Source: Moraxella sp. K1664
GTDB lineage: Bacteria; Pseudomonadota; Gammaproteobacteria; Pseudomonadales; Moraxellaceae
Direction: 5' to 3'
Assembly: GCF_039693965.1 (NCBI RefSeq)
Contig: NZ_CP155576.1
Span: 1,984,001 to 2,048,000 of the forward strand
DNA: 64,000 bases
Part shown: positions 25,602-34,449 of the stretch, piece by piece
Numbering within the stretch: the stretch's first letter is position 1
Layout of the letters: each line of letters opens with the position of its first letter
Program-made: the position numbers and the translations under genes
Notes under the pieces: generated by a model
Seen by the model: the letters and a program-made list of their open reading frames with translations, nothing else
Told to the model about the DNA's origin: nothing
Database searches by the model: none

Positions 25602-26618
25602 TCATTTTGCATCATTAGGCAAATAATCGTTGCTAACCCCTGCTTGCGGGGCGAATGGCTTATCAATGAGTTTATTATCGTATACCCATTTAAAGAAATT
25701 GTCCCAGCGATTATAATCAAACCGCCCCCAACTGCCGTCTTCTGCCAGATATTGCCCTGACATATATTGCTGACTGGCTTTGGCAAGCTCGGGGTTAATC
25801 TCGGGGGCGTGCTTGATAAGAATCTTAGCACTTTCATCGGCGTGCTGACTGGCATAGGTGTAGCCTTGACTGATGGCGGTCATGGCTTTTTTGTAGCGTT
25901 CAGGGTCTTTTTGTAGCTCGTTGCTGTTGGCGATGATAACGGGCGAATAATAGTCAAACACAGGGTTTGAGTCTTTTAGATAAAAGAAATTGGTCTCCAC
26001 GCCTTTGAGTCCTGCGTGAATGCCGTCCCAACTATAATACGCCAAAATATAGTCAAATTGGTTCATACGCAAGGCGGTTGTTGCGTCCGTACTCTCCCCA
26101 GGGATTGGGTTTAGTGGCTCACCGACAAGGCTTGCCACCGTCTTGTCGTCCACAGGGTCTTCCCACGTTGAGTAGCGTTTGCCGTGCAAGTCTTTTGGCG
26201 TGGTTGCTCCTAATGATTTGAGCGACAACAGCCCTGCGTTGTTGTGCTGAACGATGGCTCCGATGGCGGTAATCGGCTCGCCTTTGTTTAGGCGTTTGAC
26301 CATGTTCGGCTGAAAATACACGCCCAAATCGGCACGCTCGTTCGCCACCAATGTGGACGTACTGTCTTCGGACGGCTGAACGATTTTGGCATCAAAGCCT
26401 TGCTCGGCAAAATAGCCCTTATCCAGTGCCACATACAGCCCAGTGTGGTTGGTGTTGGGCACCCAGTCTAGGGCGATGATAAGCTCTTGCTTTTCGGTTT
26501 TGGCAGGGTCTTGGGCGGGCTTGGCGGACGTGTCGGCAGGTTTGTTACACCCCGCCACACATAGGCTTACTCCAAGGGCGATGACGGATAATAATTTTGG
26601 GCTTAACTGAGCTAACAT
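25602..26618 (-). CDS. thiY: Thiamine-precursor binding lipoprotein (NMT1/THI5-like, ThiY)
   Basis: The 338-residue protein is the substrate-binding part of an ABC importer for a hydroxymethylpyrimidine-type thiamine precursor. A lipobox (LCVAGC, Cys about residue 23) anchors it at the inner membrane. The mature start ELIIALDWVPNTNHTGLYVA is the NMT1/THI5 signature. I chose ATG 26618, which has GGAG at 26624-26627; a longer frame to 26669 runs through the riboswitch terminator and is not plausible. A TPP aptamer lies directly upstream. Confidence 0.9.
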   Translation of the reverse strand: MLAQLSPKLLSVIALGVSLCVAGCNKPADTSAKPAQDPAKTEKQELIIALDWVPNTNHTGLYVALDKGYFAEQGFDAKIVQPSEDSTSTLVANERADLGVYFQPNMVKRLNKGEPITAIGAIVQHNNAGLLSLKSLGATTPKDLHGKRYSTWEDPVDDKTVASLVGEPLNPIPGESTDATTALRMNQFDYILAYYSWDGIHAGLKGVETNFFYLKDSNPVFDYYSPVIIANSNELQKDPERYKKAMTAISQGYTYASQHADESAKILIKHAPEINPELAKASQQYMSGQYLAEDGSWGRFDYNRWDNFFKWVYDNKLIDKPFAPQAGVSNDYLPNDAK

Positions 26619-26640
26619 AACAACTCCATTCAATGTCAAT

Positions 26641-26666
26641 AAAAAACCCTTGGGGTAACCCAAAGG
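26641..26666 (-). terminator. Intrinsic terminator of the TPP riboswitch
   Basis: On the minus strand CCTTTGGG pairs with the CCCCAAGGG arm (one wobble) and six T residues follow. It lies between the aptamer and the thiY ribosome site, so it is the likely expression platform: TPP bound, terminator forms. Confidence 0.8.
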
Positions 26667-26703
26667 CAAATACAGTCAAGCCGACAAAAACATGAGGTAA
26701 ATC

Positions 26704-26796
26704 ACGCATTTAGTTTCCTACGCCAGTATTAACTGTATCAGGTTCACGGGTATTATCTCAGCTTTTTGGTTAAATAAAAAGCACCCCGACTAAGGT
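26704..26796 (-). ncRNA. TPP riboswitch (THI element)
   Basis: Reading the minus strand, the conserved blocks appear in order: CGGGGTGC, then GCTGAGATAATACCC, GTGAACCTGATACAG, TAATACTGGCGTAGG. These are the THI-box segments that bind thiamine pyrophosphate. The insert between the first two blocks is short. It precedes thiY by about 90 bases and controls thiY-thiZ, but not thiX, which lies on its other side. Confidence 0.95.
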
Positions 26797-27114
26797 TTTT
26801 ATTATAAATGAAATGGGTGGTTTTGGCAATGGTTTTTAAGGGGTTAATTGGGGGTTTGATTTGATGGTATTATTTAAAGGCATTTTAAATTTAAAATTTA
26901 GTATTGCAAGGTGCGTACCACACACCTTTTAAATAAAATAATATATTGGTGCGTGATACAAACCCTAACACCTATCAATAATTTTTACAAATTATTTTAT
27001 AAATAATTTAAAATAACCCTTAATATAAATCATGCTAATTTTTAAAAATAAAAAATCATTTGGCAGTAGTTCAAAAAGTATGCCAAACCAGGTTTTCCGT
27101 TCGCCCTTGTATCA

Positions 27115-27312
27115 ACCCAACACCAAACCTAGATTATCTGCTAGAATGTTGTTGGGTTATACAAGCAAAGAGAACACGGGTTCGCCCTTAGTGTCTTAAC
27201 ACTGGTGCTCAGATGGTGTCCTTTGCTTGTCATCTTAACTCTGAATGGTATCTAAGTGCGTTTATTAAAACAGACACTGCATAAACAAGGCAAGAGACAG
27301 ATGATACACTAT
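27115..27312 (+). ncRNA. Candidate bridge RNA of IS110 copy 1
   Basis: Three stem-loops can be drawn. Stem 1: AACCCAAC with GTTGGGTT (27114-27157). Target loop: outer stem ACAAGCAAAG (27161-27170) with CTTTGCTTGT (27221-27230) plus ACAC/GTGT; left guide GTTCGCCCT (27180-27188) equals the target left of and including the core; inner hairpin AGTGT/ACACT; right guide GCTCAG (27207-27212) is complementary to CTGAGC in the target. Donor loop: left guide ATGGTATCT (27245-27253) equals the element's right end plus core; inner hairpin AGTG-GTTT/AAAC-CACT; right guide ACAAG (27285-27289) is complementary to CTTGT at the core and left end. The 3' part overlaps the transposase start. Drawn by eye. Confidence 0.8.
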
Positions 27313-28284
27313 ATTGGCATAGACATCAGCAAAGCAAAGTTTGATGTTGCATTTATAAACCCAAGCACAAATAAAGTAAAAACCAAGGTTTTTAACAACA
27401 ACAAAGCAGGCTTTGATTTACTGCTTGCTTGGTTAAAAACCAATGTCAGCAATCATCTTGATGAGCTACACATCATCCTAGAAGCAACAGGGGTTTATCA
27501 TGAACACCTAAGTGAGTTTCTTGATGATAATAATATCAAGCAAAGCATTGTCAATCCTAACTATGTCCGCAAATTTGCAGACAGTTTGGGGGTAATCCAT
27601 AAAACTGATAAAAAAGACAGCATTATTTTATCAAGGTATGGTTATAGCCACAAGCCTGAGGTTTGGGTAGCACCTAGCATTGAAGCCAAACAGCTAAAAG
27701 CTCTATTGGCTCGCTTAGAAGCACTCAAAGAAGATTTGCAACGAGAGCAAAACCGACAAGAGTTGCTCTTATCACCCAATCTGCCCGATTTGGTTAAAGC
27801 ATCCATGCAAACAGTCATCAGTGTCCTTCAAGAGGAAATTGCCAAACTCACCAAAGACATTGATGACTTTGTTGACAAACAACCAAGTTTAAAGCAAGAC
27901 AAAACCTTACTTGAAACCATTGACGGCATTGGTTCTGTTATTGCCAAAGAAGTGGTATGCTTAATACATACCAAACAATTTAAAAAAGCCTCACAGATGG
28001 CTTCGTTTTTAGGCTTAATACCCAAACAAAGACAGTCAGGTGTCTTTAAGGGAGCAACCAAACTGTCCAAACAAGGGCAAGTCTCTTTGCGTGCTAAGCT
28101 GTATATGTCTGCAATGAGTGCCATTCGTTATAATAGCACCATTAAGGCATTTTATGAACGATTACAACAAAACGGTAAAACCAAAATGCAAGCCTTATGT
28201 GCTTGTATGCGTAAATTGGTACATATCTGTTTTGGTGTTATCAAAACCCAAACATCCTTTGAGCAACAAGTATCTTTAAGTTAG
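27301..28284 (+). CDS. IS110-family transposase (recombinase)
   Basis: The 327-residue protein has the IS110 layout: an N-terminal RuvC-like DEDD domain beginning MIHYIGIDISKAKFDVAF, with LEATGVY near residue 63 and KTDKKDS near 103, a coiled-coil middle, and a C-terminal domain with TIDGIGSVIAKEVV and ASFLGLIPKQRQSG. It would use the upstream RNA to pair element and target DNA. A GTG start at 27256 is possible but lies in the donor loop; ATG 27301 matches the usual family start. An identical protein is encoded at 50433-51416. Confidence 0.92.
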   Translation: MIHYIGIDISKAKFDVAFINPSTNKVKTKVFNNNKAGFDLLLAWLKTNVSNHLDELHIILEATGVYHEHLSEFLDDNNIKQSIVNPNYVRKFADSLGVIHKTDKKDSIILSRYGYSHKPEVWVAPSIEAKQLKALLARLEALKEDLQREQNRQELLLSPNLPDLVKASMQTVISVLQEEIAKLTKDIDDFVDKQPSLKQDKTLLETIDGIGSVIAKEVVCLIHTKQFKKASQMASFLGLIPKQRQSGVFKGATKLSKQGQVSLRAKLYMSAMSAIRYNSTIKAFYERLQQNGKTKMQALCACMRKLVHICFGVIKTQTSFEQQVSLS

Positions 28285-28349
28285 TTTGTAAGATACTAGA
28301 TACCAGATACTTAAAAAACCATTGACTTAGGTGGGGTATCATGGTATCT

Positions 28350-28412
28350 GAGCTATGCCTGCGGGTGGCGGAAAACCGTTATGGTTCGACAGGCTCACCA
28401 CGAACGGTTTTC
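28350..28412. repeat. REP-like target remnant at the right end of IS110 copy 1
   Basis: The segment starts GAGCTATGCC, the right half of the target, then has CGGAAAACC, the inverse of GGTTTTCCG on the other side of the element (27091-27099). It continues with TTCGACAGGCTCACCACGAACGG, a copy of a second palindromic repeat also seen at 48229-48251 and 51516-51540. The element therefore sits inside a cluster of palindromes. Confidence 0.7.
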
Positions 28413-28443
28413 TTAATAGCATACTTTTTAAACCAGAACCAAA

Positions 28444-29211
28444 TCATTTTAAATATTGATATTTTAATACTTGTCTTTCAATCAATTTAACACTTGCCAA
28501 TAATACAAGCGTTAAAAAACTGATAAAAAATATCACCGCAAACATATTATCCAGCTCATACGATTTTCGCACACGGGTCATATAGACCCCAAGCCCATGA
28601 TAACCACCAAGCCATTCTGCCACCACCGCCGAGATAAGGGCATAAGACAACGCCACTTTTAATCCTGTAAAAAAATATCCCATGGCGGACGGTATTTTTA
28701 GATGGCGGTAAGTTTGATAATGGCTTGCTTTTAATGAACGAAAAAGATTTAATTGCTCTTTTTGTACCGAATTATAGCCGTCCACAAGTGCAATCGTCAT
28801 GGGGAAAAATACCGACAGCACCACCAGCACCACTTTTGGTAATATACCATAGCCAAGCCAAATCACCAATAACGGAGCGATGGCGATGGTTGGAATGGTT
28901 TGGTTGAGCAGTAAAACAGGGTAAACGATTTCTTTAAATTTTTTGGAAAAATCCATTAAAATGGATAATACAAAACTTAGTAAAAGCCCAATAACCGTTC
29001 CCAAAAATGCCGTCATCAGCGTATATTTGGCATGACCCATGAGTAAATAAAAATCATCAATAAACGCCTTAATGATTTGTATAGGCGATGGCAATAAATA
29101 ATCAGGAATAAAACCAAACCCAATGACCGCCTGCCAAGCAACCAATAAGACAATAACAAGGCTATATTGTGTGCCAAATAACATCAATCGTGAGAGCCAA
29201 GAGGGTTGCAT
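28444..29211 (-). CDS. thiX: ABC transporter permease (ThiX-like)
   Basis: The 255-residue membrane protein has about six hydrophobic segments and the binding-protein-dependent permease loop near AHSYQTYRHLKIPSAMGYFFTGLKVALSYAL-type sequence (EAA motif, residues 165-195). It is most like ThiX/SsuC permeases and completes the thiY-thiZ importer. I chose ATG 29211 (MQPSWLSRL); the frame continues upstream to 29349 but that part is not permease-like. It reads toward the riboswitch but lies upstream of it, and I saw no second THI box before it, so its regulation differs from thiYZ or depends on read-through across the IS110. Confidence 0.82.
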   Translation of the reverse strand: MQPSWLSRLMLFGTQYSLVIVLLVAWQAVIGFGFIPDYLLPSPIQIIKAFIDDFYLLMGHAKYTLMTAFLGTVIGLLLSFVLSILMDFSKKFKEIVYPVLLLNQTIPTIAIAPLLVIWLGYGILPKVVLVVLSVFFPMTIALVDGYNSVQKEQLNLFRSLKASHYQTYRHLKIPSAMGYFFTGLKVALSYALISAVVAEWLGGYHGLGVYMTRVRKSYELDNMFAVIFFISFLTLVLLASVKLIERQVLKYQYLK

Positions 29212-29375
29212 AATGATTTGCCAAAAGTTATAATATAAAAAATTATACGATAAAGACAGCCAAACCGTCAAGTTGATTTTATGGTTTGGGTTGTATTTAT
29301 TTAAAAAACCATTACACCATAGTCCAATATTAAAACCATATAAGACCATCTATGACAAAGATTTAACAGATAATT

Positions 29376-30233
29376 ATGTTAAGAAAAATCATATTTAATA
29401 CATTAAATCTTGCCGTAAAAAATTTGACTTTATGGCAATTTATTATTGCCAATCTTTTATTGATTGGTATGTTATTTTTAATAAGTCAATTTAAATTTTT
29501 ATACTGGCAAGTGATATTTTTTGCATTTTTATTTCTGCCTTTATTGAGTTTTATTTTGGCAATTAACAACCAAAAATATTCTCATAAATGGCTAAAACAT
29601 TTATCCGCAAGTTTATGGACAATTGGTCTTTTTATTTTTATTAATATCAAAAATCAAGGAGAGATTGACTTATCATCTGTTTTATTTACATTGGCATTTT
29701 TTGCGTTCTTTTTCTTTATTCAGCATTTTTTAATTTTATACACCCAAAATAGCAAGCCAACCAATACACTATTATTTGTTATTTTAATGGCAGTTGCAAC
29801 TCTAATGGATTTTTTTAGCAACATTGGCTTGCTTGGAGCAATACTGACACCTATCATCACCATTGGGCTTGTTATTTGGACGGCTCGGCTTATTTTAACT
29901 AAGCAATTTATTTTACGCCATTGTATCAATATGATAGTGGGGACATTGTTTGTCATTGGCTCTGAATTTAATGCCAATTATCAAAACACTAAATCACAAA
30001 CTGACGGTCAAGCCCTTGCCAAAGAAATTACAGAATACCACAAAATTCACCAAACTTACCCAAATAAAGAAAGCCTAATCATCAATAACCCAAAAGTCCG
30101 TTATCATCATTGGCATTCTGAACCAGACAAAAAATCCCACGCAATGCTTTATTATTCAGATTTTAAAATGCCTTATTGTCGTTATTTTTATGATTTTGAA
30201 AAACAGGCGTGGAGTGAAGATTGCAAGGATTAA
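29376..30233 (+). CDS. Uncharacterised membrane protein with soluble C-terminal domain
   Basis: I do not recognise this 285-residue protein. About seven hydrophobic segments occupy residues 15-200, rich in Phe, Leu and Ile. The last 85 residues are soluble and include ALAKEITEYHKIHQTYPNKE and CRYFYDFEKQAWSEDC, a layout that recalls the periplasmic part of pseudopilin-like or minor-pilin proteins (a helix, then YPN, then a small strand domain with two cysteines). It is divergent from thiX and AT-rich. Function unknown. Confidence 0.72.
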   Translation: MLRKIIFNTLNLAVKNLTLWQFIIANLLLIGMLFLISQFKFLYWQVIFFAFLFLPLLSFILAINNQKYSHKWLKHLSASLWTIGLFIFINIKNQGEIDLSSVLFTLAFFAFFFFIQHFLILYTQNSKPTNTLLFVILMAVATLMDFFSNIGLLGAILTPIITIGLVIWTARLILTKQFILRHCINMIVGTLFVIGSEFNANYQNTKSQTDGQALAKEITEYHKIHQTYPNKESLIINNPKVRYHHWHSEPDKKSHAMLYYSDFKMPYCRYFYDFEKQAWSEDCKD

Positions 30234-30241
30234 TTTTATAT

Positions 30242-31648
30242 CTACGCAAGCTCAAACGCCCTTATCAACGCATCATCTAGTCTATCCACGGCAATGATGT
30301 TTATTTTGGCAAAATTTTTATCGCCTGTTTTGGGAGCGTTGGCTTTGGGGATAATGGCGTGGGTAAAGCCGTGCTTCATTGCTTCTTTTAGGCGTTCTTG
30401 ACCGTTTGGCACAGGGCGAATCTCGCCAGATAGTCCCACTTCACCAAAGACACACAGCCGTGCAGGGAGCGGTTTTTCCTTAATGCTGGACGCACAGGCA
30501 ATCAGCACCGCCAAATCCGAGCCTGTCTCCATGACCTTGACCCCGCCCACGACATTGACATACACGTCCTGACCGCTTGTGTAGATACCGCCATGACGGT
30601 GCATGACCGCAAGGAGCATGGACAGGCGTTGATAATCAAGCCCCAACGCCATACGTCTGGGCTGACCTTGTGAGTCGTCCACCAACGCTTGAACTTCCAC
30701 AAGCAAAGGGCGTGTGCCTTCACGGCTGACCATGACCACCGACCCTGCAATGGGCTTGTCATATCGGCTCAAAAAAATGGCGGACGGATTGGCAACTTCC
30801 TTTAAGCCTGTATCAGTCATGCCAAAAATACCCAGTTCATTGACCGCCCCAAAACGGTTTTTTACCGCACGAATCATTCTAAATCGGCTATCGGACTCGC
30901 CTTCAAAATACAGCACCGTATCCACCATGTGTTCTAGCACACGAGGCCCTGCCAACGCCCCTTCTTTGGTAACGTGTCCCACCAAAAACAGTGCTGTGCC
31001 TGTCTGCTTGGCATAGCGTGTCAAGACGGCGGCGGATTCACGGATTTGAGCGACACCCCCAGGGGCGGACTGTATGGCTTCGGTAAAAAGCGTCTGGATT
31101 GAGTCAATGACGGCAATGGCGGGCTGTTCGGCGGTGAGAGCCATGCAAATGGTCTCAACGTTGGTCTCGGCAAGCACCCTTAGGCGGTCGGTCGGTAGCC
31201 CAAGTCGCACCGCACGCATGGCAACCTGCGACAGGCTCTCTTCGCCTGTGATATATAAAGCCGAGCCAGCGAGCGAGTCGCTACTTGCCATGTTAATGGC
31301 GGTCTGCAAAAGGATTGTGGATTTGCCGATACCCGGGTCGCCCCCAATCAGCACCACCGAGCCTGCCACAAGCCCACCGCCAAGCACACGGTCAAACTCG
31401 CCCAAGCCCGTGGGCATACGAGTTTCTAGCGAAAAGCCGACATTGGCAAGGGTCATGACCCCAGAGCTGTCGCCTGCATAGTTGGCGGTTTTTGGAGCGG
31501 ATTTGGCGGTGGTTTTTTTGTGGTGAGGCATGGCGACATTGGGGGCTTCGGTGAGCGTGTTCCATTCGCCACAGTCGGCACATTGCCCTGACCATTTTCC
31601 GTAATTGGCTCCACAGGATTGGCAGACGTAAGAGGATTTTTTTGCCAT
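30242..31648 (-). CDS. radA: DNA repair protein RadA
   Basis: The 468-residue protein processes branched recombination intermediates. It has a zinc finger CQSCG...CADCGEWNT (residues 8-30), a RecA-like ATPase with Walker A GGDPGIGKSTILL near residue 98, the RadA-specific KNRFG motif near 260, and a C-terminal Lon-like domain with GEVGLSGEIRPV. Full length for the family. It is convergent with the upstream membrane protein gene, nine bases apart. Confidence 0.96.
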   Translation of the reverse strand: MAKKSSYVCQSCGANYGKWSGQCADCGEWNTLTEAPNVAMPHHKKTTAKSAPKTANYAGDSSGVMTLANVGFSLETRMPTGLGEFDRVLGGGLVAGSVVLIGGDPGIGKSTILLQTAINMASSDSLAGSALYITGEESLSQVAMRAVRLGLPTDRLRVLAETNVETICMALTAEQPAIAVIDSIQTLFTEAIQSAPGGVAQIRESAAVLTRYAKQTGTALFLVGHVTKEGALAGPRVLEHMVDTVLYFEGESDSRFRMIRAVKNRFGAVNELGIFGMTDTGLKEVANPSAIFLSRYDKPIAGSVVMVSREGTRPLLVEVQALVDDSQGQPRRMALGLDYQRLSMLLAVMHRHGGIYTSGQDVYVNVVGGVKVMETGSDLAVLIACASSIKEKPLPARLCVFGEVGLSGEIRPVPNGQERLKEAMKHGFTHAIIPKANAPKTGDKNFAKINIIAVDRLDDALIRAFELA

Positions 31649-31875
31649 GATGAGTGTGTGTTAAAATTTGGGGTATTGTAGCATTTTTATTTGAAGCATG
31701 GTAAAAATTATGCAAAAGATGATTGTATTTTTATGGGTTTTTAAAAACTTCAACCCTAGTATTTATAGGGGTTTATTTTTAGTTTGGAAGGAGATCTGTT
31801 TTATAAAATGTAAAGATGTTATCAATGTTCAAAAAACCCCATTATCAGTGATAAAATAAGTACTGATTTTGTTTT
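31649..31875. other. AT-rich intergenic region, no gene seen
   Basis: No open frame with a ribosome site and no repeat of the families described here is visible. It separates radA from the divergent sodA control region. Confidence 0.6.
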
Positions 31876-31894
31876 GATAATGATAATTATTTAT
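31876..31894 (+). promoter_or_regulatory. Fur box upstream of sodA
   Basis: GATAATGATAATTATTTAT matches 15 of 19 positions of the classic Fur consensus by my count. It lies about 120 bases before the sodA start, so MnSOD is probably repressed by iron-loaded Fur, as in E. coli. Confidence 0.75.
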
Positions 31895-32015
31895 TAGATT
31901 GGTTTTTTGTAAACTGATAAAATAGCACTTGAAATTTGCCAATTTTGCCTTTATATTGATGGGACAAATCAATGATTTGTACAAACATTAACCCTAATTT
32001 TATTAAGGAATTATC

Positions 32016-32630
32016 ATGTCTTTTACCCTGCCTGAGCTAGGTTACAGCTATGACGCATTAGAGCCACATTTTGACAAAGAAACCATGGAAATCCACCATT
32101 CTCGCCATCATCAAGCGTATGTCAATAACGCCAACGCTGCCCTAGAAGGCACTGAATGGGCGGACAAATCTGCCGAAGAAGTCATCGCCAATCTATCTGC
32201 ACTGCCTGCCGACAAACAAACTGCCGTCCGTAACAACGCAGGCGGACACGCCAACCACAGCCTATTTTGGACAGTCCTAAAAACAGGCACAGAGCTAAAA
32301 GGCTCGCTAAAAGACGCCATCGTGCGTGATTTTGGCTCAGTAGAAGCATTCCAAGAGCAATTTGAAAAAGCCGCCGCCACTCGCTTTGGCTCGGGCTGGG
32401 CGTGGTTGGTTAAGCAAGGCGACAAACTTGCCGTTGTCTCAACTGCCAATCAAGACAGCCCACTGATGGGTAAAGACGTGGCAGGCTGTGAAGGCACGCC
32501 AATCATCGGTCTTGACGTGTGGGAACACGCTTATTACCTAAAATACCAAAACAAACGCCCAGACTACATCAAGGCATTTTGGAATGTGGTAAACTGGGAC
32601 AAAGCCCAAGAAAACTTTGATAAGGCATAA
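32016..32630 (+). CDS. sodA: Superoxide dismutase, manganese type
   Basis: The 204-residue cytosolic enzyme converts superoxide to peroxide and oxygen. Metal ligands by position are His27, His81, Asp167 and His171 (DVWEHAYYL). Gly77 and Gln146 are the residues that mark MnSOD as opposed to FeSOD. It is closely similar to E. coli SodA in the [13 protein letters not shown] and [11 protein letters not shown] regions. AAGGAATT lies before ATG. A Fur box upstream fits the logic that a manganese enzyme is made when iron is short. Confidence 0.95.
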   Translation: MSFTLPELGYSYDALEPHFDKETMEIHHSRHHQAYVNNANAALEGTEWADKSAEEVIANLSALPADKQTAVRNNAGGHANHSLFWTVLKTGTELKGSLKDAIVRDFGSVEAFQEQFEKAAATRFGSGWAWLVKQGDKLAVVSTANQDSPLMGKDVAGCEGTPIIGLDVWEHAYYLKYQNKRPDYIKAFWNVVNWDKAQENFDKA

Positions 32631-32675
32631 TTTATAAACATGATTATTTTTAAATAATTATTGCTTTAAAAATAA

Positions 32676-32705
32676 AAACAAGCTCAAATTGGGCTTGTTT
32701 TTTAT
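32676..32705 (+). terminator. Terminator after sodA
   Basis: AAACAAGC pairs with GCTTGTTT around a 9-base loop and a T-run follows. Confidence 0.85.
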
Positions 32706-32748
32706 TGGTAATTAATATTATTGATTAATGATGTCTTTGAGTGAAGTT

Positions 32749-32815
32749 GTAGGGGTGTGCTGTGCATGCCCTGAATATCAACGTATCATCAAGGGTGTGT
32801 GCAACACACCCCTAC
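32749..32815. repeat. Pair of REP-like palindromes
   Basis: GTAGGGGTGTGC at the left and GCAACACACCCCTAC at the right are inverted copies, with a second GC-rich pairing inside. It is the same repeat type as at 25535, 41675 and 52686. Confidence 0.7.
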
Positions 32816-32886
32816 GAGTCCTGTGGTAAGATAAACACTTGGGCGAATCTGAACCGACCCCCAAATCTTAGACATAAGATTAAAGG

Positions 32887-33768
32887 TTAGGTTGTTGCAA
32901 GTGGTTGTATTAACCCTAATTGGACTAAGTTTCTGTACTTAACAGGACTTAGTCCTTTTAATTTGCTCTTTATTCTATCATGATTGTAGTAGTGTATGTA
33001 CTCATCAATCACTTGTTTAAGTTCATCTGTTGATGTAAATGTGGTTGTCTCATAAAATATCTCTTGTTTTAGCGTACCAAAGAAGCTCTCTATCACAGCA
33101 TTATCCAAACAATTGCCTTTTCTTGACATGCTTTGGGTTAAGCCTTGTTCTTTTAGGGTTTGTTGATACTGGTGCATTTGATAGTGCCAGCCTTGGTCTG
33201 AATGAATGATGGGTTTGTCATCCATCTTTTCTTGGCTTAGCTTGGATAGGGCATCATTTAACATCTCTTTGACCAACTCATACGTTGGTCTGTCCTTCAT
33301 CGTATAACTGACAATCTCACCATTAAACAAGTCGATGATGGGCGATAGGTAGAGTTTTCTTTGAATGACACTGCCATCATTTGCCTTGTCTTGTACTTTA
33401 AACTCTGTGATGTCTGTTGCCCACTTTTGATTGGGTTTGTCTGCTTTAAAGTCTCTTTTGAGTATATTGTCCTGAATGGTATCTTTGCCCATTGTGCCTT
33501 TGTAAGTATTAAACTTACGTTGACGACGAACCAATGCTTTGAGTCCAAGTTTAGCCATCAGTCGTTGCACTCGTTTATGATTAATGACCATGCCTTTTTG
33601 GGCAAGCTGATTGTTAAGCTCTGATGTGATTCTACGATAACCATACCTGCCCTTGTGTTGGTGGTAGATGTGGTTAATGTGTTCTTTTAAGTCAAGGTCT
33701 TTGTCAGGCTTTGTACTTTGACGAATGTGGTAATAAAACACACTTCTTGGCAAGTTTGACACTGCCAA
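32887..33768 (-). CDS. IS150-type transposase OrfB (DDE integrase domain), copy 1
   Basis: The 293-residue frame holds the rve integrase core: WATDITEF, then HSDQGWHY, then NCLDNAVIESFFGTLKQE, giving the D-D-E triad. An HTH_21-type stretch GRYGYRRIT precedes it. The frame is open further upstream and overlaps the orfA end, so the active protein is probably an OrfAB fusion made by frameshifting; the TTG at 33768 is only the first possible start codon. Confidence 0.9.
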   Translation of the reverse strand: MAVSNLPRSVFYYHIRQSTKPDKDLDLKEHINHIYHQHKGRYGYRRITSELNNQLAQKGMVINHKRVQRLMAKLGLKALVRRQRKFNTYKGTMGKDTIQDNILKRDFKADKPNQKWATDITEFKVQDKANDGSVIQRKLYLSPIIDLFNGEIVSYTMKDRPTYELVKEMLNDALSKLSQEKMDDKPIIHSDQGWHYQMHQYQQTLKEQGLTQSMSRKGNCLDNAVIESFFGTLKQEIFYETTTFTSTDELKQVIDEYIHYYNHDRIKSKLKGLSPVKYRNLVQLGLIQPLATT

Positions 33769-33809
33769 TAAGTCAGCAAGTTTGTGCTTATGCCTTAATT
33801 CTTGGATGA

Positions 33810-34346
33810 TCAGGACTTGTTCTTTGTTTGTACTGATTGTTCCTTTTGACGAATTAAGGCATCTAGCTTTTTTAGATAGTCATTCTCTGCTCTAAGATAG
33901 GCAAGTTCATCAAGCAAATCATCCACACTTTTTTCGTGGTCTTGTTTGGTTTTCCAAGTTGATTTGGTTTTATTAGCGTTGTGTTTGTTTGACATTGCTT
34001 TTTTGCCTTTGGGTTTGGGTATTAGTCCCATTATACCAAAGGCTTGGTAGGACTTTAACCAAGTTGACAGTAAAGAAGGTTGTGGCAGATTAAGCTCTAT
34101 GGCAAGTTGTGTAAGCGATTTGCCCTGTTGTATGGCTTGAACGGCATTAAGCTTAAAATCTGTGTCATAGACAGCCTTTGTGTGTCGTCTTTTTATGCCA
34201 TCAATGCCATGTGCTTGATAGAGTTTAACCCATAGCTCTACGGTTGTGTGGTTTAGATTAAAGTGTTTGGCGGTTTGTTTGTAGCCATGATGATTAAGAT
34301 AATACCCAATCACAGACAGTTTAAAGTCGGTTGTGTATTTTGCCAT
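33810..34346 (-). CDS. IS150-type OrfA (DNA-binding), copy 1
   Basis: The 178-residue protein has two helix-turn-helix units (GYKQTAKHFNLNHTTVELWV and SLTQLAIELNLPQPSLLSTW) and a C-terminal leucine-zipper-like helix (LLDELAYLRAENDYLKKL), the standard IS150 OrfA plan. I start it at ATG 34346; earlier codons in frame are not needed. Confidence 0.88.
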   Translation of the reverse strand: MAKYTTDFKLSVIGYYLNHHGYKQTAKHFNLNHTTVELWVKLYQAHGIDGIKRRHTKAVYDTDFKLNAVQAIQQGKSLTQLAIELNLPQPSLLSTWLKSYQAFGIMGLIPKPKGKKAMSNKHNANKTKSTWKTKQDHEKSVDDLLDELAYLRAENDYLKKLDALIRQKEQSVQTKNKS

Positions 34347-34449
34347 AAAAAGCACCCCAAAGGTTAGTGTGTCTAACTTTTGGGGTGCGGTTCAGATTTG
34401 CCCTTAAAATTATTTAAAAGTTTATTGATCAACAATTAACAATCAACAA

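Larger units (their letters stand above)
27108..28347 (+). mobile_element. IS110-family element, copy 1
   Basis: The element is 1,240 bp between two CT dinucleotides (27106-27107 and 28348-28349), which I take as the recombination core. It encodes one DEDD transposase and an upstream structured RNA, and has no terminal inverted repeats, as usual for IS110. Copy 2 at 50240-51479 appears identical across the element. Both copies have the same kind of target: GTTCGCC on the left and GAGC on the right of the core. It splits the thi genes (thiX from the riboswitch-thiY-thiZ unit). Confidence 0.9.
32850..34394 (-). mobile_element. IS3-family (IS150-like) element, copy 1
   Basis: The 1,545-bp element has ends TGAACCGACCCCC and GGGGTGCGGTTCA, imperfect inverted repeats with the TG...CA termini usual for IS3. 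It carries orfA and orfB on the minus strand. It differs from copy 2 (57413-58957) at one base I could find (33372 region, Ser to Gly in OrfB). The flanks GGGCGAATC and GATTTGCCC are inverted to each other, so it sits in the centre of a REP-like palindrome. No direct target duplication is seen. Confidence 0.92.

Noticed and set aside
26619-26669. N-terminal extension of ThiY
   Set aside because: The extension translates the riboswitch terminator. The lipoprotein signal and ribosome site support 26618.
33361-33624. Antisense open frame within the IS150-like transposase
   Set aside because: It is a shadow of orfB, repeated in both IS copies at 57924-58187, with no independent support.
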